Source of the DNA: UBA11865 sp963749825
Lineage (GTDB): Bacteria > Chloroflexota > Anaerolineae > Promineifilales > Promineifilaceae
Direction: 5' to 3'
NCBI GenBank assembly: GCA_963749825.1
Contig: CAVVOI010000014.1
Coordinates: 1 to 64,000 of the forward strand
Length of the DNA: 64,000 bases
The notes below the pieces were generated by a model, which saw nothing but the letters and a program-made list of their open reading frames with translations, made no database searches and was not told the DNA's origin. How positions within the stretch are numbered: position 1 is the first letter of the stretch; each line of letters begins with the position of its first letter. This document shows, one piece after another, positions 1-7,915 of this stretch. The position numbers were made by a program, and so were the translations under genes.

Positions 1-20
1 TAGAGATCGAATGGGGTGAC

Positions 21-50
21 AAAAAAAGACGGCTCGGCAATCGAGCCGTC
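21..50 (-). terminator. Rho-independent terminator of the EF-G-like gene
   Basis: Read on the minus strand, a perfect 9-bp stem (28-36 with 42-50, arm GACGGCTCG) closes a 5-base loop. It is followed directly by seven T residues (21-27 on the opposite strand). It sits about 30 bases after the stop codon of the EF-G paralogue. Confidence 0.85.
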
Positions 51-79
51 CCTCGGCAATCGAAGGGGGACAGTTGATT

Positions 80-2152
80 CTATCCCTTTTCTTCATCAAT
101 TTCTTTCTGCTTCTGGACAACAATGCTTTCTTGTAGATGAGCGGGGACTCGGCCATACCGCAGAAACTTCATGCTGAAAATGCCACGACCCTGGGTCATC
201 GACCGTAAATCAGCCAGGTAACTTTGCATCTCTGCCAAAGGTACCTCAGCATTAACGATAGCTTTTGTTCCCTCTTGCCCCATTCCTAGGACACGGGCCC
301 GGCGAGAATTTAAATCGCCCATAATATCGCCCATGTTGTCGGCCGGTACGGTGACGGATACCTCATAAATCGGCTCTAAAAGCATGGGATCAGCTCCCAA
401 TGCGGCCTTCTTGAAGCATTCACGTCCAGCAATCTGGAAGGCGATTTCTTTTGAATCGACTGGATGTTCTTTACCATCGAAGACGATTGCTTTAATCCCT
501 GTCATTGGATAGGCAGCCAGAGCCCCGGCTTGCAGCGCTTGTCTGCAACCTTTCTCCACGGCCGAGACGAAGGGGCCTGATATAGATCCGCCAAATATCT
601 CGGATTCAAACTGGAATTCTTCGTCATCGGGTAAAGATTCTACCCGAATGAAAACCCGGGCATATTGTCCAGCACCGCCCGTCTGTTTCTTATGAGTATA
701 TTCGGCAGAATTCGATTTGGTTATTGTTTCGCGGTATGGGACCTTAGGGATACTCGTTGTCAGATTCACACCGAATTTGGATTCAGCTTTCTTTACTGCA
801 ATATCAAGATGGGCGCTACCCATTCCAGACAATATCGTTTCCCTGGTGGCCGGTTCTGAATGCCAAGTCAACGTCAGGTCTTCGGCCGCCAGTCGACTCA
901 GGGCAGTAGTTAACTTGGCCACATCCGATTGTGATACGGGATGAACGGCCACTGATAAAATGGGATTTGGCTGTTCAATATTTGGCAATACAAGTTTGTG
1001 TCCTCGATCACATAAGGTGTCATTAGTTGCAGCATCACCTAATTTGACTACTGCTCCAATGTCCCCGCTATGCAACCTGGGTACAGAAATTTGATCATTT
1101 CCACGGAGTATATTCAGAGTCGCGACTCGCACTTCGCCTTCTATGCCCATATCCCAAACCCGGCTATCGGACTCAAGAATACCACCAAAAACGCGCAAGT
1201 AACTCAATTTTCCGTATGGATCTTCGCGGGTCTTAAAAATGAATGCAGCCAAAGGTGAGAGATCATCGACTTCGAACTCAACGTCATCGCCGGCACGGTC
1301 CGAAGCCGTAAACGGACCAACCTCATCAGGAGATGGAAAGAGAGATACGATATTGTCGAGCACAGGAGTGACTGCAATACCTGCCTGAGGTGCAGCATAT
1401 AGTATCGGTATAACCTGACCGTTATGGATGGCTGCGCGCAAACCGACCTTGAGTTCTGTGTCAGATAATTCTTCGCCCTCGAGATATTTCATCAGAAGCT
1501 CATCGTCGCCCTCGGCGGCGGCTTCAATAAGCTCAAATCGCGCTTCTTCGGCCGCATCCGCCAAATCTGCTGGAATTTCACCGATTTCATTCTCGGTGCC
1601 CATGATAGATTTCATGGTTAGCAGATCGACTACGCCTTTGAAACCAGTACCTTGGCCAATAGGCAGTTGCAGTTGGATGAGGTTGCCATCAATGTTTTCG
1701 CGGATACTCCGCATGACGCGATCTACGTTAACATTTTCACGGTCCATTTTGTTAACCAACAGAATTCGAGGCATATCTTTACTGCTAGTCAGCTGCCAGA
1801 CCAATTCAGTGCCAACTTCAACGCCAGCGACCGCCTCGACGAATATGATCGCGGTTTCGGTTACTCGAAGCGCACTATTTACTTCGCCAATAAAATCAAC
1901 ATATCCAGGAGTGTCCAGAAAATTTAGTTTGTTATCCTGCCATTCAATTGGAGCTATAGCTGTGGCAATCGAGCTTTGGCGTGCGATCTCTTCTTCTTCA
2001 AAATCCATCGCGGCAGAGCCACTATCGACCGAGCCCATTCGTGTGGTTATACCACCATCGAACAGAAGACGTTCAACAAAAGTTGTTTTACCAGCCCCAT
2101 TATGCGACACAAGCGCGATGTTACGGATTTGTTTTGTCTTAAATTCTTTCAT
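80..2152 (-). CDS. Elongation factor G-like GTPase (FusA2-type paralogue)
   Basis: A 690-residue protein with full EF-G architecture: GTPase domain (roughly 1-275), beta-barrel domain II, and domains III-V to the C-terminus. Seen motifs are G1 SHNGAGKTT (16-24), G3 DTPGYVDF and G4 NKMD. It differs from the true FusA at 18549: the P-loop has HNG for HID, and the switch I motif RGITI is replaced by RQSSI. This places it in the divergent EF-G-like group often called FusA2 or EF-G II. The role of that group is not settled; it may act in a specialised translocation or recycling step, or under stress. The gene stands alone, divergent from thyA, with its own promoter and terminator, so it is probably regulated apart from the str operon. 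Confidence 0.9.
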   Translation of the reverse strand: MKEFKTKQIRNIALVSHNGAGKTTFVERLLFDGGITTRMGSVDSGSAAMDFEEEEIARQSSIATAIAPIEWQDNKLNFLDTPGYVDFIGEVNSALRVTETAIIFVEAVAGVEVGTELVWQLTSSKDMPRILLVNKMDRENVNVDRVMRSIRENIDGNLIQLQLPIGQGTGFKGVVDLLTMKSIMGTENEIGEIPADLADAAEEARFELIEAAAEGDDELLMKYLEGEELSDTELKVGLRAAIHNGQVIPILYAAPQAGIAVTPVLDNIVSLFPSPDEVGPFTASDRAGDDVEFEVDDLSPLAAFIFKTREDPYGKLSYLRVFGGILESDSRVWDMGIEGEVRVATLNILRGNDQISVPRLHSGDIGAVVKLGDAATNDTLCDRGHKLVLPNIEQPNPILSVAVHPVSQSDVAKLTTALSRLAAEDLTLTWHSEPATRETILSGMGSAHLDIAVKKAESKFGVNLTTSIPKVPYRETITKSNSAEYTHKKQTGGAGQYARVFIRVESLPDDEEFQFESEIFGGSISGPFVSAVEKGCRQALQAGALAAYPMTGIKAIVFDGKEHPVDSKEIAFQIAGRECFKKAALGADPMLLEPIYEVSVTVPADNMGDIMGDLNSRRARVLGMGQEGTKAIVNAEVPLAEMQSYLADLRSMTQGRGIFSMKFLRYGRVPAHLQESIVVQKQKEIDEEKG

Positions 2153-2235
2153 TTAGAGAGACCTCTCGGGAATTCGGTATTGGAAAGAACAAGCTGCATC
2201 AAAACAGCCTGGTATAGGCCCTTGGACCGGTCAGA

Positions 2236-2264
2236 ATTGTAGATGAAAGGGAGAACTATGTCAA
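2236..2264 (-). promoter_or_regulatory. Sigma70-type promoter of the EF-G-like gene
   Basis: On the minus strand TTGACA (2264-2259), a 17-base spacer and TACAAT (2241-2236) match the housekeeping consensus closely. The predicted transcript start near 2230 leaves a leader of about 78 bases. Confidence 0.75.
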
Positions 2265-2380
2265 AAACATTTTGACCTGGTATCTAGCGTGATCCAGGCA
2301 AAAATCCTCCGCTCAGCAGCGTGCGGGGCGAAAATTGCCGGTTTTGCCTATTTTGTTCATGTACGACCGATCGGGCTATG

Positions 2381-2389
2381 TGCTATACT
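2381..2389 (+). promoter_or_regulatory. Candidate extended -10 promoter for thyA-folA
   Basis: TGCTATACT is a TGn-extended -10 box about 130 bases upstream of thyA. No convincing -35 hexamer is present at the right distance, so this is a moderate to weak call. Confidence 0.35.
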
Positions 2390-2520
2390 TCATTAATCCC
2401 AAAAATGATCCGGATTATTTCATCATGTGGAAGCAGAGATAGATTGACCATTAAAGTGAGGGATAAGATGTTCGTGGTGAAGCTATTTGCTGCTGCAGTA
2501 CGCGAGGAGGGCATCGATCG

Positions 2521-3315
2521 ATGAAGCAATACCTGGATCTGATGCGTTATATTGCAGAAAACGGCGTTAAGAGGGGAGACCGAACCGGCGTTGGCACCCT
2601 TAGTACTTTTGGTTATCAAATGCGATTTGATTTGGCAGCAGGATTTCCGGCCGTAACAACAAAAAAGCTACACTTCCGCTCGATTATCTATGAATTACTC
2701 TGGTTCCTGCAAGGTGATACGAATATTCAATATCTAAATAGTCATGGCGTTACGATCTGGGATGAGTGGGCAGATGAAGACGGCGATTTAGGACCAGTTT
2801 ACGGCTATCAGTGGCGTTCCTGGCCCGTTCCCGGGCAAGGTTCCATCGATCAAATAGGGCGGCTTGTGACTGAACTTCAGACTAATCCCTACTCTCGACG
2901 GCATATTGTAAGTGCGTGGAATGTTGCTGACGTAGATAAAATGGCGCTCCCACCATGCCATTGTCTCTTCCAATTTTACGTTTCCGAAGGAAAGCTTTCG
3001 TGCCAACTCTACCAGAGGAGTGCAGATGTATTTTTAGGGGTGCCGTTTAACATCGCCTCGTATTCGCTGTTGACTATGATGATTGCCCAGGTTACGGGTT
3101 ATGAGCTAGGAGAATTCGTTCATACGCTTGGCGATACTCATCTTTACTTGAATCACCTCGAACAGGTCCGGCTGCAGCTAAGTAGAGCGCCATTTCCATT
3201 GCCAGAAATGAAACTGAATCCAGACGTGAAGTCATTAACGGACTTTCGGTACGAAGATTTTGAGTTGATTGGATATCAGTGCCATCCGGGAATTCGAGCA
3301 CCTATTGCCGTCTGA
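2521..3315 (+). CDS. thyA: Thymidylate synthase
   Basis: ThyA converts dUMP and methylene-tetrahydrofolate to dTMP and dihydrofolate in the cytoplasm. The protein has 264 residues, the same length as the E. coli enzyme, and the nucleophile of the PPCHC motif falls at Cys146, exactly as in E. coli. Substrate-binding QRSAD and DTH (GDTHLYLNH) motifs are present. The ATG is preceded by GGAGG. folA begins six bases after the stop, so the dihydrofolate made here is recycled by the neighbouring enzyme; the pair is a classic dTMP-synthesis operon. Confidence 0.97.
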   Translation: MKQYLDLMRYIAENGVKRGDRTGVGTLSTFGYQMRFDLAAGFPAVTTKKLHFRSIIYELLWFLQGDTNIQYLNSHGVTIWDEWADEDGDLGPVYGYQWRSWPVPGQGSIDQIGRLVTELQTNPYSRRHIVSAWNVADVDKMALPPCHCLFQFYVSEGKLSCQLYQRSADVFLGVPFNIASYSLLTMMIAQVTGYELGEFVHTLGDTHLYLNHLEQVRLQLSRAPFPLPEMKLNPDVKSLTDFRYEDFELIGYQCHPGIRAPIAV

Positions 3316-3321
3316 ACAAAG

Positions 3322-3816
3322 ATGCTGATTTCACTTATCGTCGCAATGGGTCAGAATCGGGTAATTGGGATTAACAACCGTTTACCTTGGCGACTGCCGG
3401 CCGAAATGAGATATTTCCGCGACACGACGATGGGGAAGCCTATTATCATGGGTAGAAAGACTCACGAGTCAATAGGACGAGCTCTTCCAGGCAGGCAAAA
3501 TATCATCCTAACGCGTAGCAGGACTTATGAATCGGTTGGCTGCACAATTGTTCATTCTGTTCAGGAGGCGCTGGCTGTTGCCAAGGGGACAGAGGTGATG
3601 GTTATCGGAGGTGCTCAGCTATATGAGCTGTTTTTACCATTAGCAGATAGGATTTATTTGACACAGGTCGAAACTGAGTTTGAAGGGGATAGCTTTTTTC
3701 CGAGGATAGATCGTGGTGAATGGTCAGAGATCTCTCGGGAAACCTTTGAACCCGATGGTATGAATCAATATCAGTACAACGTTATTTTGTTTGAGCGAAA
3801 CCGCAATAATATTTAA
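3322..3816 (+). CDS. folA: Dihydrofolate reductase
   Basis: FolA reduces dihydrofolate to tetrahydrofolate with NADPH. The 164-residue protein shows the family's N-terminal MLISLIVAMGQNRVIG strand, the active-site segment LPWRLPAEM with Glu28 in the position of the catalytic acid, MGRKT at the cofactor site and the VIGGAQLY motif. It is translationally close to thyA (six-base gap). Its stop lies only two bases from the stop of the convergent SHOCT-like gene, so the two transcripts must overlap or share termination signals. Confidence 0.96.
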   Translation: MLISLIVAMGQNRVIGINNRLPWRLPAEMRYFRDTTMGKPIIMGRKTHESIGRALPGRQNIILTRSRTYESVGCTIVHSVQEALAVAKGTEVMVIGGAQLYELFLPLADRIYLTQVETEFEGDSFFPRIDRGEWSEISRETFEPDGMNQYQYNVILFERNRNNI

Positions 3817-3818
3817 GG

Positions 3819-4199
3819 CTACTCCACAAAGATTTCGACGCGCTCGCCTTCTTCATCATCTATGATGTCCATAACTTTACCTTGGGCGCCACCGCGGATG
3901 ATTTCAGTTATTTCGTCGAAATCCATTCCTTCAATTTCAGGCGCAAATCGCGCACCCATTTTCATCCCAACGTTAACTAAACCCATGGGAATATTGACAT
4001 TCACTTTGTTCTTACCAGTAATTGTGTCTGTTATCCTCACTCTGAACCAACGTGGCGCACTGGCTCCCTTAAGCGGCACGCTTTCTTTGGCGTTTGTATC
4101 TTGATCTAAGGCTCGCAATAACTCGGCGCCTTCAATTGCGCTGATTTTACCTTCCTCGATCATTTTTAAGATTTGCATTCTCTCTTCTTTCAAAGACAT
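3819..4199 (-). CDS. SHOCT-like domain protein (paralogue of the 6669-7103 gene)
   Basis: A 126-residue cytoplasmic-looking protein with no signal peptide. Residues about 6-31 form the short two-helix SHOCT-like motif (core EEGKISAIEGAELLRAL). The rest, from about residue 50, is a second domain shared with the neighbour at 6669-7103: a V(R/K)D/T..(T/S)G..KV.VNIPM strand pattern, then a G-rich turn, an acidic helix and a DDEEGERVEIFVE end. GAGGTAG precedes the ATG. It is the last gene of the DUF2089-SHOCT-DUF4097-GNAT cluster, seven bases after the GNAT gene. Function is unknown. The context suggests a partner of the DUF4097 protein in an envelope-related response. Confidence 0.8.
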   Translation of the reverse strand: MSLKEERMQILKMIEEGKISAIEGAELLRALDQDTNAKESVPLKGASAPRWFRVRITDTITGKNKVNVNIPMGLVNVGMKMGARFAPEIEGMDFDEITEIIRGGAQGKVMDIIDDEEGERVEIFVE

Positions 4200-4205
4200 C
4201 GTTTT

Positions 4206-5219
4206 CTACCTCTTCGTCGAGAGTTCTAATTTCATGACTGCCAGAGTTCGGCGGATGTTGAAGTTAGCTTCAGATAGGAGTTGGCTCACCAGCTCATCTC
4301 CAGCGGGGTGGTTGGATCTGATATTCGAGCTACGGGTATGTTTGAGGCGAGATATTGCTGTACTCAAAAGGGAACGCTCGTATTGCCCTTGCCAGTGAGG
4401 ATCAATCCGAACTCTAAGCCATGTTGGTCGACCCCATTCACTGGATATCGAGACCAATCCAGTCAAATAACGCTTCTGTTTAAGACCTGAAGTTGTATCG
4501 ACAACCCAAACAGCATGTCGACGACCATTTAGAAAATCAATCATGCGTCGAAGCAAACCACTTTCATAAAAATCCGGTGGCGGCGGATTTGGCCAATTTA
4601 AATCAGGGTGAACGCTGTGGCAATCAAGGTTGAAGGCGGCCCGAAAATCGTGTTTATCTAATGGGCGAACACGATCACGAAGATCTGAATCACCTGGAAT
4701 GGCTCGAATTCGAGCCCCAGTGGCTTGCCATTGGTGCATATTTCCTAATTTATGAAACGATAAGGACTCATAAAGTGATAGGGCCACTTCATTATTACTT
4801 TCTACTTGGAGCAATACGGTGTCACCCGCCAAACTCTTGATGTGGTCCAAGGCCTTGTTCATCAATCCTCGAGCAATACCCTGTCTTCGGTAATCAGGAT
4901 GAACAGCAACATTGGCGATGAGGTATCGACCTCGAATTTCCGAAGATAATAGCGTTACGTTGCCAACAATCTTGCCATCCTCTTCCCAAACAAAGCCAGG
5001 CACCATTCCACGATTCGGTAAATTTAGGCGGACTGCAAGAGTATTGGCCTGGCTAATGCTTAGACGATCATATATGATGCGCTGTCCTGCGGTCGCCCCG
5101 ATTCGGCCAAATGACATGTCCATCAATTCTAAAACCTGTCTCGAATCCCTCGACAGATTGAAGGGGCGCGGTCCACTAGGAGAAGATCCACTGATAGCCG
5201 GGAATGGCGTCGCCAGCAC
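4206..5219 (-). CDS. GNAT-family N-acetyltransferase with a second, degenerate GNAT-like half
   Basis: A 337-residue protein. The N-terminal half holds a good GNAT fold: the acetyl-CoA loop reads VHPDYRRQGIARGLM, followed by the beta5-alpha4 segment VLLQVESNNEVALSLYESLSF. The second half (about 175-337) keeps the general strand order, including WLRVRIDPHWQGQYERSLL, but lacks a clean Q/R-x-x-G-x-G/A loop, so it may be a decayed or substrate-recognition copy. The start is GTG with GAGGGAT upstream. It lies four bases after DUF4097 and seven before the SHOCT-like gene, so it is co-transcribed with them. The substrate is unknown; a small molecule or an N-terminal amine is possible. Confidence 0.8.
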   Translation of the reverse strand: MLATPFPAISGSSPSGPRPFNLSRDSRQVLELMDMSFGRIGATAGQRIIYDRLSISQANTLAVRLNLPNRGMVPGFVWEEDGKIVGNVTLLSSEIRGRYLIANVAVHPDYRRQGIARGLMNKALDHIKSLAGDTVLLQVESNNEVALSLYESLSFHKLGNMHQWQATGARIRAIPGDSDLRDRVRPLDKHDFRAAFNLDCHSVHPDLNWPNPPPPDFYESGLLRRMIDFLNGRRHAVWVVDTTSGLKQKRYLTGLVSISSEWGRPTWLRVRIDPHWQGQYERSLLSTAISRLKHTRSSNIRSNHPAGDELVSQLLSEANFNIRRTLAVMKLELSTKR

Positions 5220-5223
5220 TTAT

Positions 5224-6480
5224 TTATCCCTCAATTGCTTCAAGCAATGTACTTGCTTCATCTGGTGAGATGATTCCCTTTTCCACCATTCGCAAAACCT
5301 TAAGTTTTTCCTCTTCCGACATGTTCGCATCTTTAGATTGCGCGCGCGGTCGCGGCGGTTGTGGTGGTGACCAATGATTCTGACTTGTATGCCAACGCGC
5401 TTTTCTAGCGGCTTTTTCGGCTTTTCGAACCGCACGTTCGGCTGCGTGTTCGGCTCTGGCTGAAGCTTCTTGAGCCGTTTTTTCGATCTTAGCTGTAAAT
5501 GCTGGACCGAATTCTTTTTCTAGACGGGTTGACCATTCAGTTAATCGACTGTTGATTTCTCCGGCGATATAAACACCTAGTCCATCCAAATCTGATGCAA
5601 TATCGAATTCAAACTCTTGATAGCCATCCCATGAATCGTTCTGTTCTGAATCTTCTTTCAAGATAATACGCCCCTCGGCAATGAGAATCAAGATCGAATC
5701 GCCACTACCCATTTTACCGCTAAAATAACCTTTTTCCTGAGAAACCACTTCAAGAGATAAGCGATCGCGGATTTCTGAGGCCGTTGCTTCGACTAGAAGG
5801 GGGACTTTCTTCGGCCAGCGAATGACGATATCTCCACTGGCGTTGAGGTGATGCTTTCCCGGAGCTAATGCGCCTCGAAGTCGGATATCACCCCGAATTT
5901 TTCCAATATTCACAAGGCCAGACACGTTGCGAAGATTTAGATCCCGACCACCTTCAGCAATATCGAGGTTGCCGGTGACGTGCCGGACTTTGACATCTCC
6001 ATTTATCCTACGCAACGAAATCGATCCCTCGACATTTGTTGCCGTAATGTCTCCTCCGAGTTCTGACAGCGCCAAATCTTGGATATTGCGCACCAACACG
6101 TCGCCCCTTACATTGTTAATCGAAAGATCGCCGTCGATATTGCGGCCGGTTAAGTCACCATTTACGTTAGAGACGCTAACATTGCCCATTCTTTTTAACG
6201 ATAGATCACCTTTGATCTCTTCGATGAAGGTGCTGCCCGACAAATCCTCTATGGCACAGTCGCCATTCACCGACAGCACATTCAAATCCATGGAAGAAGG
6301 TAATCGGAGTTTTAGATCACCAGAGCCATTCAAGATCAAACCCGATTTACTTTCCTCGAATTCAAACTTGTCGCCAGATACTTGAATATCATTACCTTTC
6401 TGACCATGAATAAGCAGATCTCCGCGAAGGGTGATGTTCAGGTTTTGTTCTGAATTTAGCTCAAAGCTTTTTTCCGCCAT
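5224..6480 (-). CDS. DUF4097-type beta-solenoid protein with C-terminal SHOCT-like motif
   Basis: About 418 residues. From about 20 to 250 the protein is built of short repeats in which G-D-(I/L/V)-x-(I/L/V) recurs (for example NVNGDLTGRNIDGD, then NVRGDVLVRN, then NVEGSISLRRINGD). This is typical of DUF4097 right-handed beta-solenoids. An Ala/Arg/Glu-rich, probably coiled-coil stretch follows (about 325-375). The last 25 residues carry the SHOCT-like motif VEKGIISPDEASTLLEAIEG. No signal peptide or membrane segment is visible. Start: the ATG at 6480 has GGAGAG six bases upstream, better than the TTG two codons earlier. DUF4097 plus SHOCT is the domain pair of Firmicutes YvlB/LiaX, here in the opposite order. 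Confidence 0.82.
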   Translation of the reverse strand: MAEKSFELNSEQNLNITLRGDLLIHGQKGNDIQVSGDKFEFEESKSGLILNGSGDLKLRLPSSMDLNVLSVNGDCAIEDLSGSTFIEEIKGDLSLKRMGNVSVSNVNGDLTGRNIDGDLSINNVRGDVLVRNIQDLALSELGGDITATNVEGSISLRRINGDVKVRHVTGNLDIAEGGRDLNLRNVSGLVNIGKIRGDIRLRGALAPGKHHLNASGDIVIRWPKKVPLLVEATASEIRDRLSLEVVSQEKGYFSGKMGSGDSILILIAEGRIILKEDSEQNDSWDGYQEFEFDIASDLDGLGVYIAGEINSRLTEWSTRLEKEFGPAFTAKIEKTAQEASARAEHAAERAVRKAEKAARKARWHTSQNHWSPPQPPRPRAQSKDANMSEEEKLKVLRMVEKGIISPDEASTLLEAIEG

Positions 6481-6668
6481 AATCAACTCTCCAATGTGAC
6501 TCTAGGTTGTTCGACTCATCTATTAAAAAAATTTGCGGGATCCGTTGCATCCCATGGTGTAGCGATTGTCTTTCTAAATAAAAACCATGACAGTTGCTAA
6601 CCTTCAAGGTTTATGAATTGGAGCATTCGGAAACAAAGCATGGCAACGACCAGAGGTTTCTTGCCCGC

Positions 6669-7103
6669 CTAGTCGATGTAGATCTGTACATGCTCGCCAT
6701 CTTCATTATCTCGTACATCAACCAGCAAACCACTCTGGTCACCGAGAGAATTGGCGAGCATCTCAAAATCACTGCCATCAAGTTCTGGAACGAAACGACG
6801 TCCTAAGCTTAGCCCGAACTGAACCATTCTCATGGGGATGTTAACCGTCACTTTATCTTCACCTGAATCGAGGTCTTTCACTTTTACATGAAGCCATTTC
6901 GCTCGGGAGTTTGAGATCGTGTCAGGTGTCTTGCCAACGTTTGATTCGGCAACTTCCGCCTTGATCGCGGGAATATCGCCCAAATCCTCTACCTTCGTAT
7001 TTTTGCCGGTGGCTGTCAGGAGTTCGGCCGCTTCACCTACAGTTATCTTGCCGGTGGCCAATAGCTGCAATACTTCTTTACGTTGGATATCGGCATTCAT
7101 CAT
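6669..7103 (-). CDS. SHOCT-like domain protein
   Basis: A 144-residue protein with no signal peptide. Residues about 8-32 carry the two-helix motif (LLATGKITVGEAAELLTAT). A polar linker follows, then a conserved C-terminal domain from about 68 with VNIPMRMVQFGLSLGRRF and a closing acidic DNEDGEHVQIYID. The C-terminal domain is clearly paralogous to that of the gene at 3819-4199, so the two arose by duplication around the DUF4097/GNAT pair. AAGGAAAAAG precedes the double ATG. It lies 98 bases after the DUF2089 gene and 188 bases before the DUF4097 start, so a separate internal promoter cannot be excluded. Confidence 0.78.
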   Translation of the reverse strand: MMNADIQRKEVLQLLATGKITVGEAAELLTATGKNTKVEDLGDIPAIKAEVAESNVGKTPDTISNSRAKWLHVKVKDLDSGEDKVTVNIPMRMVQFGLSLGRRFVPELDGSDFEMLANSLGDQSGLLVDVRDNEDGEHVQIYID

Positions 7104-7201
7104 CTTTTTCCTTTTTGACCAAATGAACTGGAACGAATGATCAAATCACTCAATACTTAACCGGTAAAGTTGCCAGGTGGCAGGTCCTTAAAAACCTTTT
7201 T

Positions 7202-7576
7202 TTATCCTCTCAACAATTCGGCCGCTTCATCGGCCGACAGTAATCCTTCGGAAAGTTCCGCTAGGATCTTCGTCCGCGTTTCTTCGGAAACACCGCCGGA
7301 TTTTGCCTCAGCCACATCGTATCCCAAAGCGCGAATAACCTCAGTGAGTCTCGACCTAACCGCGGGGTAAGAAAGGCCCATCTCTTGTTCCACGCGGTTG
7401 ATCTTTCCTTCGCATTTCAAGAAAGTTTCTACAAAACGCAAATGATCGTAGCTGAGGTGATATAAACGACCGAGGGTAAACTGTCCCTCCAATGTTGTAT
7501 CACATTGCCGGCAATGTAATTTGGTTACAGCCAAGGCTTCTCCACACACCGGGCACTGCCCAATAACAGGGTTCAT
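7202..7576 (-). CDS. DUF2089 family putative transcription regulator
   Basis: A 124-residue protein. An N-terminal zinc ribbon is visible as CPVCGEAL plus CRQC. A helix-turn-helix-like middle (about 40-90) holds LSYDHLRFVETFL and the recognition-helix-like MGLSYPAVRSRLTEVIRALG. The C-terminal tail is LSEGLLSADEAAELLRG, the same short motif as in three downstream genes. DUF2089 proteins are annotated as likely DNA-binding regulators from this architecture. It is the first gene of the minus-strand cluster and has AAGGAG upstream. An AT-rich tract with a 21-bp palindrome precedes it, so autoregulation of the cluster is a reasonable inference. Confidence 0.85.
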   Translation of the reverse strand: MNPVIGQCPVCGEALAVTKLHCRQCDTTLEGQFTLGRLYHLSYDHLRFVETFLKCEGKINRVEQEMGLSYPAVRSRLTEVIRALGYDVAEAKSGGVSEETRTKILAELSEGLLSADEAAELLRG

Positions 7577-7915
7577 GGTTGGCAGGACTCCTTAAAAAAA
7601 TTGTGCAAAATGCTTTGCTAAAAAACTGTCAAACGCTTGAATATTTCAAATATATATCATTATTATTGATATACATATCGAAATTATTAATATTTAACGA
7701 AATAATATCACCGATTTTGACTCAAGTCAAGCAGATTCTTTGATCCAGACGGAAGTTTCCGAACAATTGCTGAATGGCAAAAAGATAGTTCAGTGCGAGT
7801 TGATCTCGTCACCTTGTTTTTAACGGATTTTTTATTGGGTTATTGGGGCAATTGCTCTATTCAGGAAGCAGAGTATCAATCAAAGGAGATTTGAAGTAAG
7901 GCCGTCAGGAAGGGT
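7577..7915. other. AT-rich upstream region of the DUF2089 cluster
   Basis: No gene is visible in these 339 bases. Positions about 7640-7720 are strikingly AT-rich and contain a perfect inverted repeat. A TTGACA-like box lies at 7632-7627 on the minus strand, but no matching -10 box is found at 15-18 bases. The part next to 7915 follows the stop of the broken glycosyltransferase; I see no clear terminator there. Confidence 0.6.
7653..7673. promoter_or_regulatory. 21-bp palindromic candidate operator
   Basis: Perfect inverted repeat TATATCA - 7 bases - TGATATA. It lies 77 bases upstream of the DUF2089 start codon and just upstream of the -35-like TTGACA on the minus strand. The two arms are about one helical turn apart or slightly more, a usual geometry for a dimeric HTH protein. 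Confidence 0.45.

Larger units (their letters stand above)
2153..2520. other. Divergent intergenic region between EF-G-like gene and thyA
   Basis: This 368-base gap holds back-to-back promoters: a strong sigma70-type one for the EF-G-like gene and a weaker extended -10 element for thyA. A short open frame runs through it on the plus strand and overlaps the thyA start, but it matches no family I recognise and I treat it as chance. A GGAGG ribosome-binding site precedes the thyA ATG. Confidence 0.6.

Noticed and set aside
1428..2156. 242-codon open frame on the plus strand
   Set aside because: It lies wholly antisense to the EF-G-like gene, its Ser-rich composition is typical of a shadow frame, and it has no ribosome-binding site.
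2321..2524. 67-codon frame overlapping the thyA start
   Set aside because: No recognisable family and no ribosome-binding site; it runs across the thyA promoter region.
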